DNA of 64,000 nt from Lepeophtheirus salmonis (Eukaryota; Arthropoda; Copepoda; Siphonostomatoida; Caligidae). A model generated the notes under the pieces. It worked only from the letters and a program-made list of their open reading frames with translations, was not told where the DNA came from and ran no database searches. Below, piece after piece: positions 1 to 11,495 of the stretch. Position numbers and translations under genes: made by a program. The number at the start of each line of letters is the position of its first letter. The first letter of the stretch is position 1. Location: contig NC_052142.2 of assembly GCF_016086655.4 (NCBI RefSeq), positions 4,282,422 through 4,346,421 of the forward strand, read 5' to 3'.

Positions 1-618
1 TACTTATAACTTTTGAAATAATGCTTCTATCCATGAAGGGGGTGATTTTGATAATTTTGTTGTAGGTATGCTACATTTTATCCTTTGTCAACATATTTTA
101 TATAGTGTTTTAACAGTCGTGTAATACTCTAGCCCGTATTTATAACTGTAGGAGCTTGAATACAGTTCTAGGTTTTTGCTGCATTTGTTTAAGAGATGCC
201 ATAGAGTAACTGGATATTGCATTTTGTCTTTCAGAGATTATTAATTGTAGGTGCATTCAAGAAAAATCTCACAACTTGCGAAATCAATTAACTAATTTTA
301 GGACATAACACCATATTTAAGCATTTCATTTTGATAGTCAGGACTGTATCTCGCCAAATTAAGAAGTTTATTGGTCAATCACTAGTTAAGACCTCCACAG
401 GTTCTCAAAATTTGAGATAATTCTGCTCGATTTTCAAAATTGAAATAATACATATATTAAAAATTAGATATACTTAACATATTTAAATATTTATTTTTAT
501 ATCGATGCTTCTATAAATAATAATAACTATTAATATTAAAGTTTGAATAAATAGCCGTGACAAGTGATGAGAGAATAAGTAAATAAAAGAATATTCCTGT
601 AAAAAAAAGTACAATCAT

Positions 619-935
619 AAAACTGCAATTAAAACTCAATTTGGATTGTTTGAGTTCAACTTTCAGCCTTTTGGTTTTCGTAATGCTGGATCGTTCCAGC
701 GCTATATGAATATGGTTTTATGGATTTTTTCTTTTCATTTCTTTACTTAAATGATATTTTGGCCTACATTAATTTAAAAACTCTTTGAAAAAAACATCTT
801 TCAATATACATTCAAACACTATCAAATAAACTCTGCATTGCTTTTGAAAATATCTTTCTTTTTTTTAAATATTGATTTCCTTGGAGTTTCTATTTCTTCA
901 AAGGGTATTACTCCGTTAAAGGAGAATGTTTCAAA
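619..935 (+). pseudogene. Gypsy reverse transcriptase fragment
   Basis: The translated remains contain KTAIKTQFGLFEFNFQPFGF followed by the NAGSFQRYMN stretch typical of gypsy RT palm motifs (TxFGLxEFxxMPFGLxNAPxTFQR). The active-site box reads YLND at about 745-756 where YLDD is expected, so one catalytic aspartate is replaced by asparagine. The C-terminal thumb signature DFLGVSISSKGITPL is at about 866-915. Several frameshifts separate these pieces. Catalytically dead by inspection. Confidence 0.85.
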
Positions 936-939
936 GATA

Positions 940-1340
940 TAGAGTTTTGAGCGACCGGACTAGTGGGGATAGCAGGATTCTACAGTAATCTCATTCCAAA
1001 TTTTGCTGAATTGGTAAATACTCTGACTGAGTTACTAAGGATATCAGCCATGAAATCCCTCTAGTTTGGCCGGAGAGTGAACAACGTTCATTGAATCCCT
1101 TCCTTCCTTCAACTCGATTCAAAGAGTTTTTATCTGGTCCCTGATGCCTAAAAATAAGCTGTTAGAGCTGCGCTACATCAAATGTTGGATAATCGGCCCA
1201 TATCGTGGTTTCTTCTCTCAGAAATTAAGTGACACTTAAAGAAGATACTCAAGATATGATGGAGAGTTTGCTTGGTCGTACTTCGTTTCAAGCATCTTAT
1301 ACAAGGTCAGAAAACTTCTTTGTGAGAAATCCACTTCAAT
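940..1340 (+). pseudogene. Gypsy RNase H / connection domain remains
   Basis: Directly after the RT, the frames give GIAGFYSNLIPNFAELVNTL, which matches the gypsy connection motif (FLGxxxYYRxFIPxFAxIAxPL). Further on, AALHQMLDNRPISWF recalls the RNase H stretch in which the substrate strand is used to complete second-strand priming. Homology to the second copy at 22070 ends just before this region, at about 937. Broken by stops and shifts. Confidence 0.7.
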
Positions 1341-1479
1341 GCCCCGTCTTTTTATTCCTCTGGTCATAACAAAGCAAGTTTTAAATCATTACATTTTTTA
1401 ACACTTTCTTCGGAAGGCGTCTATCAACATTATAAAGTCTCGTTTTTTTTTGTCCCAATCTGCCTTTGGAAATCAAGTT

Positions 1480-2340
1480 ATGGTTATTTGAACGTAAGGG
1501 TTGGCAAAAAAGAAAAGTACATCGACAACAAAAGCACAAAAATACGGCTTTGTACTCCTCTGGCCTTTTTGAAACAATACATAATGACATAGTCAGTTCT
1601 GGTACTCCAGTTGATATCCTCTGTCAGTACGCTAGAGATCCTTAGAGATACACCCTGACATTTATTGATTGTTCAACAAGTAGCTCAACTTATTACTGAT
1701 ATTACTACTAAGTGTATTGTTCATAATTTCGTTAATGATTATATCTCAAGATATAGTGTACCATTATTCGTTATTACGGATCGAGGTTCTCAGTTTGAAG
1801 CTGAATTGTTTTCGTATATTATCCGAATTAGTTGGATATAATCGCCTTAGAACCACTTCTTATCACCCTCACTTCAATGGAATGATCAAGCGTATTCACT
1901 GGGGCATTAAGTCCACTCTCCGTGCTCGTAGGGAAATTAGTTTTCCTCACTCCATTTGAGTAAATAATGGTACCTATGAATATGATAAATGGTCAAAACT
2001 GGGACAATAGGTCCTTAAATCCATCTTATGTTACTTATTCCGCTAAATACTTATGCAATATTGACTTTGTGTCCCTTTCTTCTAGATCGGACCATTCCTC
2101 TAAAGCTATTTATCGTTGCAAAACCCTTAACCATACTGATTATGCATGGGGGCAACTCGACCGAGTCAATAGCCTGTTTGAAGATCCTTAAAATGGACCG
2201 ACAAAGGTTATTTATAGTAATCCAAGAACTTTCTTTGTAAATTGCCTTCTGAAAATGAAGAATCCTTATCAATAGAGCACCTCAAGCCTGCAATTATTCG
2301 AGGAGATTCTTTTGTTCTGAAACTTTTGCAACCTTTAACT
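1480..2340 (+). pseudogene. Gypsy integrase remnant
   Basis: The core domain pieces are readable in order. FIDCSTS (about 1660-1680) holds the first catalytic Asp. FVITDRGSQFEAELF (about 1760-1815) holds the second. TSYHPHFNGMIKRIH (about 1856-1900) is the third motif, where the expected Glu of NGMxER is Lys. The C-terminal SH3-like part follows: WGQLDRVNSLFEDP, then FFVNC, and finally the canonical closing motif IEHLKPAIIRGDSF (about 2270-2312). At least three frame changes are needed to read through. This identifies Ty3/gypsy (Metaviridae-type) order RT-RH-IN. Confidence 0.85.
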
Positions 2341-2559
2341 AAAAATGAGAAGAACAAGCAAACATTTCCAAAAAAATCTTATCTCACAGTCTGCAGTCCA
2401 CTCCATTACTTGATCCTTCCTCATCCAATTCAGTTCAAAATGAAGGATAATTACAATTATTTTTTGGTTGCATGTTATTTCTTGAGTCTTGCGCCGCTTT
2501 TGAAGGAAGGGGGTAGAGTAGGAGCTCTTGTTGTGACCCAAACACTTTAGTCGTTTCCA

Positions 2560-4870
2560 ACAGCGCCTAAGAAAAGGAGAGTTGGTAATCATGCACGCCA
2601 TTTAAACAGAAATGTATGAGCTAATAACGTAAAACCCTTAGCTTATATAATGAATAAAGTAAAAACTGAATAAAATACTTAATTATTTACGAAATTAAAT
2701 ATATTCCTAGAATAGAAAATAATATACGAATAAACAGAAGATTTACGAATTAAGAAACAATTTGCGTAATTTTTAAGCTTTTGCTCGCATTACTTGCCAC
2801 TACAACATTACAAGCATCTTCAAATTTTATATTTTTATCTCTAAATAAAAGTGAAGGTTGCAATTACAATTTTTTTTACAATTTCGCTCAATACTTCAGG
2901 GTGACAAGAAGTAATAAATTCGTTGGCAAGATTTGTAAGGATTGACAAAGATATTTCATGCATAGGATTGTTCATTTTACATATTGGATTGTCCCTTTCA
3001 AATATATAGCTAGCTTTTTCAAACAATGAAATTGAAGAATCGCTACAATAAATTTAAGAGTTTTCCGCAAAATACTTTTCTTTGGAATGTAAATTACAAA
3101 GGGACCATTGTTATAGTCCTTCGTTTACTACTTTAAAACATTAAAGACATGAAGACTTGATAGTTCTACCAATGCAAATTTAGTCCAAAGTGAGTTAAAG
3201 ACAATTTTTCGAAGTATTGGAGTTCAGGCGAAAAAATAGAATTTTTTGGTTTTATTTAACTTCTACTTTTTTATAAGGCTATTGACATATATCCTCCAGA
3301 TCAGTCAAAAACTCAGAATCGTAAAGTTGATAGTTCTCAGTATCTTTCTCAGAGATGTACTATGAAAAAGTTACTAGGTTCATAAATTTTTTAAGCTACA
3401 TTGTAATTGGCGTTGGATTTTTGTTCTTATAGAGGAGAAACAATTCTCAACAGAGTCTTGAGTAAACATAACAAGAAATCAAATTTATAAATTGAAAGAA
3501 ACTTATACTACAATGTTATCAGATATGATTTATTTAAAATTCATTATAAACATTAATGTTTAAGTTCACAAAAAGATCACCGAAGAAATAAAGGAAATTC
3601 ATGGTCTTTTTACATTTTGACATTAAACGCATACTGAGAGCAACAGATCGTCTTCTCCAAGTGGTGAGGTCAAACTAAATCCCTACTTGATCCCAAAACC
3701 ATGTCGTCTTAAGATATTTATTATAAAATTATGCAGTAGAAAGGAATACTCGAATTGCCTCTGCAATTTGTCGCCTGAGAAGGTGAGAAGCAAGGTTCAC
3801 TTTTATTCTTTTACAATTGTGGATGAAGTTTATATGACACTTGATCTTGATATGAAATTAGAGATTAAAAAGTTTCAATATCCATAGTATCAGAGGAAAG
3901 ATAGCATTTCTTTTCAAAATGTGATGGTATTGTTATTGCATGTCCTCAAATTAAGTTATTTCGTAGGCTCTTGATCATATGGGGGATATCTGCGATGATA
4001 CATATTACTTCATGTGATGAAAGAGCACTAGGAAAAGTGTTAGTGATATTACCTTTCTTTAGCACTATTCTGAGCTCCGTCTATATCGCCTAATATGATG
4101 GACCCATATCAATGGTTATCGACTCAACTTTCAAACAAATGGTCGCAGCTGAAGTAATAATTTCAAACTTGCAAAAGAACAATGGTGTACAATAGGAAGA
4201 TAACTTTGAGCTTTCCCCTTATAATATAAAAAGACTGTAAACTTTTTAAATTATAGATTAAATTTAAAACCACCTTGAATAAAGTAATACATCCTCTAAA
4301 GTAACAGGATTGAAGTGTAAAACTTCCAACCGTCTTCTCAATGTCCTTAAGCTTGGTTGAGGAAATCCTTGTCGAAGAAGCATCTATTTTCCAATGGCAC
4401 TACAAGCAATTCGTAGCTGCAATGCTTTTCTTATGGTGGAAGGAGACGAAGCGACGATATTATTTTATTATTGGACAGATAATGTAGCTGGTCATAGTTA
4501 AAAATACGATTAATTGCCTCATTCCTTTTTGTAATATGCACATATGTATGTATAGCTATGACCAAAAAAACAATTTGAGTCCATTTTAACTAAATAATCA
4601 ACAGTCTATTTGACATAATCCCCTGAATTAGGCTGGAATTCGTCAGTTTGTGTGGAACACTCTCGTACATCAGGCTTGAATTCAATCGTTTGAGTAGACG
4701 TCATTTTCAAAACTAGTTCAACTCTTACAAATAAAATTCAATTTTAGAGATATATAAATACAAATTAGATTTATATAACCAATTCATACATTTTATAAGA
4801 TCATGTGATTTCAATACAGGATCTGGTGAATTGGCATAAGAGTGTTAGAGGAGTATACAACGTCCCGATT
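2560..4870. other. AT-rich stretch without a recognised gene
   Basis: I see no confident coding exon here. A 66-codon open frame at 3687-3887 (+) has mixed composition and no recognised motif. At about 4100-4150 a reading of DGPISMVIDSTFKQM loosely recalls the first catalytic aspartate context of some DNA transposases, but this is too weak to name. Otherwise low-complexity AT sequence. Confidence 0.4.
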
Positions 4871-4896
4871 CTGTGTAATTTTCAGATAAAGCTTGT

Positions 4897-4968
4897 ACCC
4901 CCTTTGAGACCATTCAGGCTGTTGTTCTTCCCCCCCCCCTTTGAGACCATTCAGGCTGTTGTTCTTTC
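4897..4968 (-). repeat. Two head-to-tail copies of a dispersed ~32-bp motif
   Basis: The unit CCCTTTGAGACCATTCAGGC followed by TGTTGTTCTT occurs twice in tandem, joined by a run of ten C. A longer and more diverged version lies at 5095-5205, another at 62140-62222, and a related form (AACTGCTTAAATGGTCACAA on the + strand) occurs twice in each large hAT copy (about 32540 and 32760; about 60550 and 60785). Confidence 0.7.
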
Positions 4969-5094
4969 CCATATTACTGTAGTTTTCTCACACCTTATCT
5001 TGGAGATTTTGAAGATTTAGCTATATACTAATCCTAAATTTGAAAAAGTATTTCTTTAATAACTTTTTGAGTATTTAAAAACATCAATATAACT

Positions 5095-5205
5095 TACCCT
5101 AGTCTTTGAACGAAGAAACTGACGTTAGACAAACTATTTGCACGCTATTTGAAGCTAAGACCCCCTTTGATACAATTTATGCTGTTGTTGTTCTTGACTA
5201 TATTG
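5095..5205 (-). repeat. Dispersed motif, long form
   Basis: Read on the minus strand this matches the minus strand of 62140-62215 over about 80 bp, beyond the short core found at 4897-4968. In both places one minus frame gives the pattern MVSKGV(V/L)ASN (the initial M is I here), then VCLTSV. It lies just downstream of the hAT transposase remnant at 5270-6300, as it does in the two hAT copies at 31754 and 59776, so it may be part of the 3' region of that family. Confidence 0.5.
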
Positions 5206-5269
5206 CTATAATTATGAATAAATTATTCTTTAAAGAGTTCTTTGATAAATACTTACTCTTACTAATCTA

Positions 5270-6300
5270 ATATTTCAATATTCCATTTTATAATTAGCAT
5301 GTTCCCGACACTTTTTACTGATAAAAAGGACTTTATTTTTTGTATCCCGTCATCCTCGATTCCCAAAATCCTCTCGAAGTCCAAATTTACAGTAGGTATG
5401 CTTCTGTAAATACTCTCTTCAGAATTTGCTAGGTCTATCAAGTCGTTGTATGCTGGGTTTTCATCTAAAAATGTATTTAATTGGGTTTTGAATGGCTTTA
5501 GTTTTTATATATTTTGTAAATGTTTGCAAATAGTCAAGCTAACTAGTAAAGGGAGTCTTCCTTCTAACGCAGTAATGGCTTCGGTTATTGGGTTGAGATT
5601 ATTATTAATCATTGTCAATTATTCATAATAAACTCATCATTTATAATCTCCTTTGCTTTAAGAACCGATGATGTTTTTTCATTAAAGTTGTTTAAACATG
5701 CCCTGATTATTTCAGAGTTATTGAAATATAAATCAACTGGCTTCAACAAAGTTCCCTAGCGTGTGATTATAGGTGCTGGAGGTAAAGGAATTTGCTAAGA
5801 AGTAGTAAAGGTCCATTTTCTTTGCCGGCATTCAAAAATACATTTTTTTATTTCTGAACTGAGCTTGTTTGTCTATGGGAATTATTTACGTATTTCCGTG
5901 ATGAAAACTTAAAACTTATTATTCCCAAAGTCCAAACCAAGAGTTTGTTGAATACTCTAAATGACAAAATTTACACATTAATGGAATTAGCAACTTTTAT
6001 GTCTATCATGTTGATTAGATAAAGACAACCAAAGAAAAGGCCATATAAAGGACACATCAATATAGCTGTCACTGGTCATTCCCAGTTGTCTTTAGTCTCA
6101 TCAAAAGCTATGAAAATATCCTTATCTCCAATTTCCCCCTGAATTTTGGAGATTACATCCTTGCTATCAACCTCCATTAATCTATGCAGTATATATTTCT
6201 ACTACCAACGGTTGTATCGGTATATTTGACAAAATATTTTGTTGTCGTGTGCTAGGTACCTCCAAATTTCCTGGCCTCCATTAATTTCAATCTAGGCGTA
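5270..6300 (-). pseudogene. Internally deleted hAT transposase (BED / CGGBP1-like family)
   Basis: Reading down the minus strand: about 6295-6210 gives INGGQEIWRYLAHDNKIFCQ, homologous to the N-terminal zinc-finger lead-in of the hAT copies at 31754 and 59776. Sequence then jumps to DKDIFIAFDETKDN (about 6125-6085), the DExxD-like first catalytic motif (FxxDETTD) of this hAT group, followed by the LYLINMIDIKVANSINV region. After another gap comes IPLPPAPIITR then GTLLKPVDLYF (about 5800-5740), matching the PLPPQPVxTRWGTWL signature, and a C-terminal helical stretch ending near 5275 with ERILGIEDDGIQKIKSF. Most of the N-terminal half and the second catalytic region are missing. Several in-frame stops. 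It complements the two large hAT copies, which keep the N-terminus and lack this C-terminal half. Confidence 0.75.
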
Positions 6301-6879
6301 AAGATATTTTTTTTTCTCGATATTTCACTAATTTTGATGTACAAAGTCAATTTTTTGTTAAAAGAGGTGTGACAGCAACAATAGTTCAAGGAAGGAATGA
6401 ATAAATAAGAAAAAAAAGGAAAATATATTAATATGCAAGCTTACAACTGAAATTTTTATTTTTATTTTATAGACACCGGAAGGAATTTTTTATTAACGTC
6501 ACTAACCAAGACTATGATAAATTAAAGGGCGACTAGTCATGCAGTCCTTTCAAAATAGACTGATTATCCCGGATCTATAACTCCTCCATCTATTCTATTT
6601 TCCTTATTGTTTCTTTTTCTGATATATAGCTGAGATTAAAACATTAAAATAAATAGCAAAACACGACTGTTCCCCTGAGGAGATGCAATGAAAAATATTT
6701 TTTCGCAAGAAGTAGCTTTTCCGATGACGTCACTAAGTTATTTATCTTACCTTTTCAACATTTTGTACAAGAAATGTGTCATACAATTTGATGTAACTTT
6801 CAATCTTTTTGATTTTTATATTAATTTACAGTGTGTGACAGGGAATCGTGCAGTAATTGATTCCCATGTACAAGGTGTA

Positions 6880-7520
6880 GGACTTCTCCTAACTGTGTTA
6901 TTTCAGATTTGGTTAGTTCGACTTTACCTCTAACACGAAGGGAGTTACATTGATATGCAATGATCGGAGCAAGTATCTCATTGCAAATGTTTCCTGTTAC
7001 CCCTCTGATAAAGCCGGTACGCCTTTTCTTGGCATTTTTTTTCCACTCTTATTTTCTCCACCTCTTCTCACAAGGTTGGCAAGAGAGTTGCATCCTTCAA
7101 GATAACCTTGTGGACGTATAGTTCTGCAGCGTAATTACTGACATAGAGCACTGCTCTTTTGTTAGTGTAACGACGACCTTCATAGTCAGGTAATAGTTTT
7201 GTGGAGGACTCTGTGGTAGATATGATACGTATATAATATGTGTCCAGTATTTTATTACTTTTTCCACTCAACCAGGGAGATGTGATCACTATTTTTCCTT
7301 ACAATGATGATTTCTGTGCCCTTTTTGGCAATTTCTGCATATATAAATTTACGCTTAGGCTTCAATTGATGAAACTTTTGTTGCTCAATAGACTCCTGCT
7401 TTGAGTTTTGAGACCTTTTGGTTAGAAGAGTTTCCTTAGAATAATCCTCCCTCACTCGTTGCTTACTTCGAGGGAATTGATTTTCAGTTTTTTCATGGGG
7501 AGAGAGTTGCACTTTCTGAT
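6880..7520 (-). pseudogene. LINE ORF1 fragment, same family as 43200-44470
   Basis: The minus strand encodes a lysine-rich segment (KRSQNSKQESIEQQKFHQLK), then YAEIAKKGTEIIIVRKNSDH at about 7330-7270. After a frameshift it gives LLPDYEGRRYTNKRAVLYV (about 7190-7135) and then AGFIRGVTGNICNEILAP (about 7020-6965). Each block has a counterpart in the minus-strand ORF1 at 43.2-44.0 kb (ADISKEANEIVIIRKNSNH; LIPNYEGRRYTNTRMVIYV; FVCGVTSNIGDDILAAL). The family looks like the nucleic-acid-binding first ORF of an R1/Jockey-type LINE; this assignment rests on the endonuclease that follows the other copy. Pseudogenised by frameshifts. Confidence 0.7.
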
Positions 7521-8395
7521 TATTATTTTTGATTTAGATAGTTTGCTATTTTTGCTTTGATGTTCTTTGGAACATTGTTCTCCCACCGTGGGATGGGCTC
7601 TTACTCAGTTACCGCACTTGTTCTATGTGACGGTCTCCTATTTCATGCAAAAATGTTCCGCTCAATTAGAGGGTTGGAAATACCTTTATTAAAAAGAAGA
7701 TGAGGTCATTGTCTTAGCTTTCGATTGATCCATTTATTGATGTAACAAAGATGGGTGAGGTCCAATGCTGGCCCAGAAGAGGAAGGTTGTACAGTTGTAA
7801 CACTTTTTAACTTAACAAAAAAGTGAAAATGAACTTTAAACCCCTCGAATACGAATTAAACTCCAAGGCAAAACGTGTGACGTGTTGATAGTATAAAGGT
7901 AAGAAGTCAACTCCTAAACAAAACACAATTGTTCAAACTTTGACACGTAGGTTTCAAAGCATTTGGAAGGAATCACAAAATTACTACTTTTATGATCCGT
8001 TGCAAAGAATCATCTGCATTCATATGCCGTTCATTTCTTCATCAAAAGATACTGAAATCTTTACTTGCATCAAGGATGGTACTTGTAGTAGAGCTATAGC
8101 CATAGATCAGGATATGACCTCCTCCATAAACGTCTAGAAGAATTTGTGTATATTCAAATATCAGTTATTTATATTTTATGTTTATTTTGTTTTTATATTT
8201 ATGCAACAATTCGTTAATTTGTGGCAATTGTCCATCGATCTATTACTATGAGGATTTTGGATCTTAAAGAATGGAAGAAAAGCATAATTTTGAGACCCTT
8301 CCAAAATAAAACATTCTTTGTAGTGATTGATAAATACAAGAACCCAATTGATCTGGGGAGTTGTCTAGCATTAACGATTGAATAAGATAAGAATA
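7521..8395. other. No recognised gene
   Basis: Contains a 65-codon open frame on + at 7940-8137 with no recognised motif and several short AT-rich tracts. I cannot assign function. Confidence 0.3.
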
Positions 8396-8398
8396 TCT

Positions 8399-8665
8399 TC
8401 ACAGTTTGAGGTTTAAAGTTTGAATATATTTTATTATTAAAATTGTTTGATTATTACAAATCGCTTTTAACAATTTAAAATATAATTTAGTTATATAACA
8501 ATAACTATAATTATTATTCCAGTCAATTTCAATCTTATAAAAACTTAGAAAGTCCATGCCTAGAATGGGACATTGAACATCGTCGACTATGTCCAAAGGA
8601 ACCTCCTTAAAGAGCGTATCGAAATATATCATTGTAATTTTCCAAGTACATTAATCTTAGCCCCA
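8399..8665 (-). pseudogene. Gypsy-type aspartic protease C-terminal fragment
   Basis: On the minus strand SGAKINVLGK (about 8665-8635) is followed, after a frame change, by DTLFKEVPLDIVDDVQCPIL then GMDFLSFYKIEIDW. The second half of retropepsin domains from Ty3/gypsy elements typically ends with VADVxxPILGADFLxxxxLxVD, and this is a good match. The catalytic DTG half is not seen. It is not obviously part of any other gypsy block in the window, all of which are on the opposite strand. Confidence 0.7.
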
Positions 8666-8669
8666 CTTA

Positions 8670-9310
8670 CTAAGAATCACATTATTGATTACATATAATA
8701 TCTTTGTATATATTAAATTTAACTTTAGAATTAGTTTTTGTAAATGTAAATTATATAAATAAAATAAAGTGAGAATTTCCTATAAATTTTTAACAGAGTA
8801 CAAATTTCGAATCAAATAATTGCATGTTAAAATTTAAAATATAAAAACTCAAAAGGATCTACCAATTTTTTTATCTTAATGTGTGTACTAACTCCTTTTT
8901 TGTTAAACTGATTTTCTGATATTTTCTGATTTAAATGATATATTTGAAAAGGTTTAGTCTTAAAATGCCCTTTATTGTAACCTCTAGTTCTTGGAAAATA
9001 ACATATTTTTAACAGAAATTATATATTTGTAAAGGGATTGAGAAGTTTTAATTTTAAAGTTTTGGTACTGAATTTCAAAAGTTTCAATAAGATTCCTTTG
9101 TATAATACCATAAATTTATGTTATATTTAAAAATTATATATCTTTTAAAAGAAGTTTTATTTATCATTAGAAGTAAATCGCTCAATATTAACAAAAAGGT
9201 TCAAGGCCCCTGACACAGAATGATTTTATGGATACAATAACAACTAGCACTGCTGTTGAAATAATTCTCTAATTATAAGCACGAAAAACACTCTTATTTA
9301 ATTTATGTAA
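8670..9310. other. AT-rich spacer
   Basis: Very AT-rich with frequent stops in all frames. Nothing recognised. Confidence 0.4.
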
Positions 9311-9316
9311 CTCATA

Positions 9317-9490
9317 ATGTCCTTCCACAACGATTCTATCACTATAATTGATTTAGTACCTCTTCCTCCCCCACAATATTGTGACTTTCCTCTCCAAGAA
9401 GCACCTACAGCTCCTGTTATTCATGTTTATCACTGCGTCTGTAGAGTACACGACCAGAAGAAAGAGTCCCTGAATGTATACGTAATGTAG
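9317..9490 (+). CDS. Small ORF of 57 codons, unknown
   Basis: An ATG at 9317 opens a 57-residue frame ending in TAG at 9488. It is richer in G+C and in proline than the surrounding sequence: LVPLPPPQYCDFPLQEAPTA, then a cysteine-bearing HVYHCVCRVHDQKKES. The composition is unlike the flanking AT-rich DNA, so it may be a short exon or the tail of a decayed retroelement. I recognise no family, and there is no strong start context to prove translation. Confidence 0.25.
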   Translation: MSFHNDSITIIDLVPLPPPQYCDFPLQEAPTAPVIHVYHCVCRVHDQKKESLNVYVM

Positions 9491-9694
9491 GACCAAAAGT
9501 CCTACTGGAAATGTACCACCAAGTTTGATAATAATTATATATATTATAATTTATATGGGCTATTGATCTTTATGTTTCAAGAAAATATTACAGAAAGAAA
9601 TGTGTCCTTAAATGTGGCCTTCCATGACACTGATTAGAGACTTGAAGCATATATAAATATATTTAATTAAACAAAACCCATAAGACATCACGAT

Positions 9695-10321
9695 TGTAAG
9701 TTATCACTGGTAATAGAAGCCACCATGTAGGCGATGTCGAATGCTGACGAAATTATGCTTTTTATTAATTTACTAACGCGTTGGGCATCTTATGTTGTTA
9801 GACTTGCTCATTAATCCAAACAGGAGCAAGAAACTGTTGACGATATATAGGGATACGGTGACTGTGCACATCTTGTCAGAGAAGATTCGGGTCCTTCATC
9901 GATCCTTCTTTAGCCAGCTGAGTAGCTTTTCCCCTTTCTTTATCCTACTCGCTTTCGGCACATCCGTCAACAGCTGACGTTCCCTTCTAATGTAAGAGAC
10001 AGCTTCTAGGTCCTTCAATGTCCTCCTGAACGTCTTCTCTGAGACGTCACGGTCCTAGACCATCTTTCTCATGCTCTTCATCGGATATCTATCTTTCTTC
10101 TCCTTCACCGAGTCCAAAAAGGTTGGAGCCCGAATTTTGTTGAGACCACCACCACCAGGACTCTGAGCGAGGCTCAGACCATCTTTTTTCATCTTCTTCA
10201 CCTTGTATACGAGCCTCTCCTTGCAGCCGACGATCTTGACAATTTCTGCCACCTTGACATGGGCGTCGAACAAGTCGGATATCACTTTTCTTTAAACCTC
10301 TTTGTGTTGAATTAGTGCCAT
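9695..10321 (-). pseudogene. Mariner/Tc1-type transposase relic
   Basis: The minus strand starts with ATG at about 10321 (MALIQHKEV, then a stop). The next segment, ISDLFDAHVKVAEIVKIVGC then KERLVYKVKK, is the first helix-turn-helix of a mariner-like DNA-binding domain. It is followed by a glycine-rich linker and DVSEKTFRRTLKDLEAVSYI at about 10055-9995, the second HTH region. Past a frameshift, RIFSDKMCTVTVSLY corresponds to the FSDEKxFTV motif with the first or second catalytic Asp. The rest fades by about 9695. No terminal inverted repeats were found. Clearly non-functional. Confidence 0.8.
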
Positions 10322-11470
10322 TTCATAATCGATCATTCATAAGATTATCAATAATAATATTTATTTATTAATAACAATTCTCTAGATAATAATTCACAGT
10401 TGGCAACAAGAAAAATACAGAAGATTAAAAAAATACAAATACCATATGTTTTTATTCAAATTTTCCTTTCTCTTTTGTCATTCGAGATCAAGAATGGATA
10501 AAAAAGCTGGTCGTGTATATTTTTATGAGGGAGAAAAATGCAAATTACTATTCTACGAAGTAACATAGAAGGAACATTAAAAAAATAAAAGTATTACCAA
10601 TTTTAATAAAAAATACTGTATTGATCGTAATAAGACTATATCAACTGATTTTTTATTCGTGTGAATGTTATATCAGTTGAAATATATTCTATTATATAAT
10701 AAATTATTTATGAAAATGGAATTGATCAATCATTCTATTATTGAATCAGCTTTATTAAAATGATAATTTATGAAATATTTATTAATTTTGTATTTTGATG
10801 TGAAGTTATAAAATAGAGTATCCTTTCTAAAGAAGTGTATTAATTACTTCCATATTTAGAAATAGTAATAAGATTGTAAAACGTATTTTCTTATTAGAGA
10901 AGAGTAGCCTAACCTCAAGCTCCTTATTTGTCACGTAGGTAAGCGCCGGAATAAAGATGAGGGCAAGGCCAAATCTCTAAATTTTTGAAAGGCAATCACT
11001 ATGAAAAGTTGTGTGATTATTTTTCTATCAATATATAGTCTTATTTTTATGAAACTGGTCCCTTCTACTTTTGATTTTGTTCCGGCACCCCTGGTTATGT
11101 ATTTTAAAATTAAGCAACTAAGAATCATTTTTTTGGAAGTATTTTTATGATTTCAATTCAAAATTTATCTATTCAGTTCAAATGGATCACTAATGATTTA
11201 TTAAATTTTTATTTACTGTTTAATGTAAACCACAATATTTGAATACAACATATTTTTTTTATTATGTATAATATAACAATTAAGATGATGATTCAAACAT
11301 AATTTGATGAGTTAATAATTATAAGTTTACAATATTACTTTTAATCATTGTTGTTTTTATCAAAAATTGTTAAAAAAATATATAATTTTTGTTGATATTA
11401 AAAATATATATATATATTTGTATGATGAAATACTATCTGCAACCATCGAGTGTCCATTTCCTTGATATAT
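10322..11470. other. AT-rich intergenic region
   Basis: Downstream flank of the cysteine-rich gene. Contains microsatellite-like AT runs (for example around 11400-11418). A 65-codon minus frame at 10931-11128 has no recognised motif. No gene supported. Confidence 0.4.
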
Positions 11471-11475
11471 CAATA

Positions 11476-11481
11476 TTTATT
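11476..11481 (-). promoter_or_regulatory. Poly(A) signal of the cysteine-rich gene
   Basis: AATAAA on the minus strand starts 15 nt after the stop codon at 11496-11498, a plausible but very short 3' UTR. Confidence 0.55.
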
Positions 11482-11495
11482 ATTATCTTAATATG

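Larger units (their letters stand above)
1..2550 (+). mobile_element. Degenerate Ty3/gypsy retrotransposon (pol remnant)
   Basis: The block reads in the expected gypsy pol order: reverse transcriptase (about 619-935), RNase H remains (about 955-1340), integrase (about 1480-2330). All frames are broken by many stops and frameshifts, so this is a dead copy. No protease or gag is recognisable upstream of the RT in 1-600, and that same non-coding lead-in is shared with the second copy at 22070-23007, so the missing part was lost before the two copies separated. No LTR could be identified. The element may extend beyond the left edge of the window. Confidence 0.85.

Noticed and set aside
1..600. 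Gypsy LTR
   Set aside because: The segment is shared with 22070 onward but shows no TG...CA ends, primer-binding site or polypurine tract, and is not repeated at the other end of the element.
4100..4150. DNA transposase catalytic motif (DGPISMVIDSTFKQM reading)
   Set aside because: A single short match in a region full of stops, with no second motif nearby.
4805..5020. 71-codon plus frame with Pro/Phe-rich middle
   Set aside because: The proline stretch comes from the C10 run and the tandem dispersed motif on the opposite strand.
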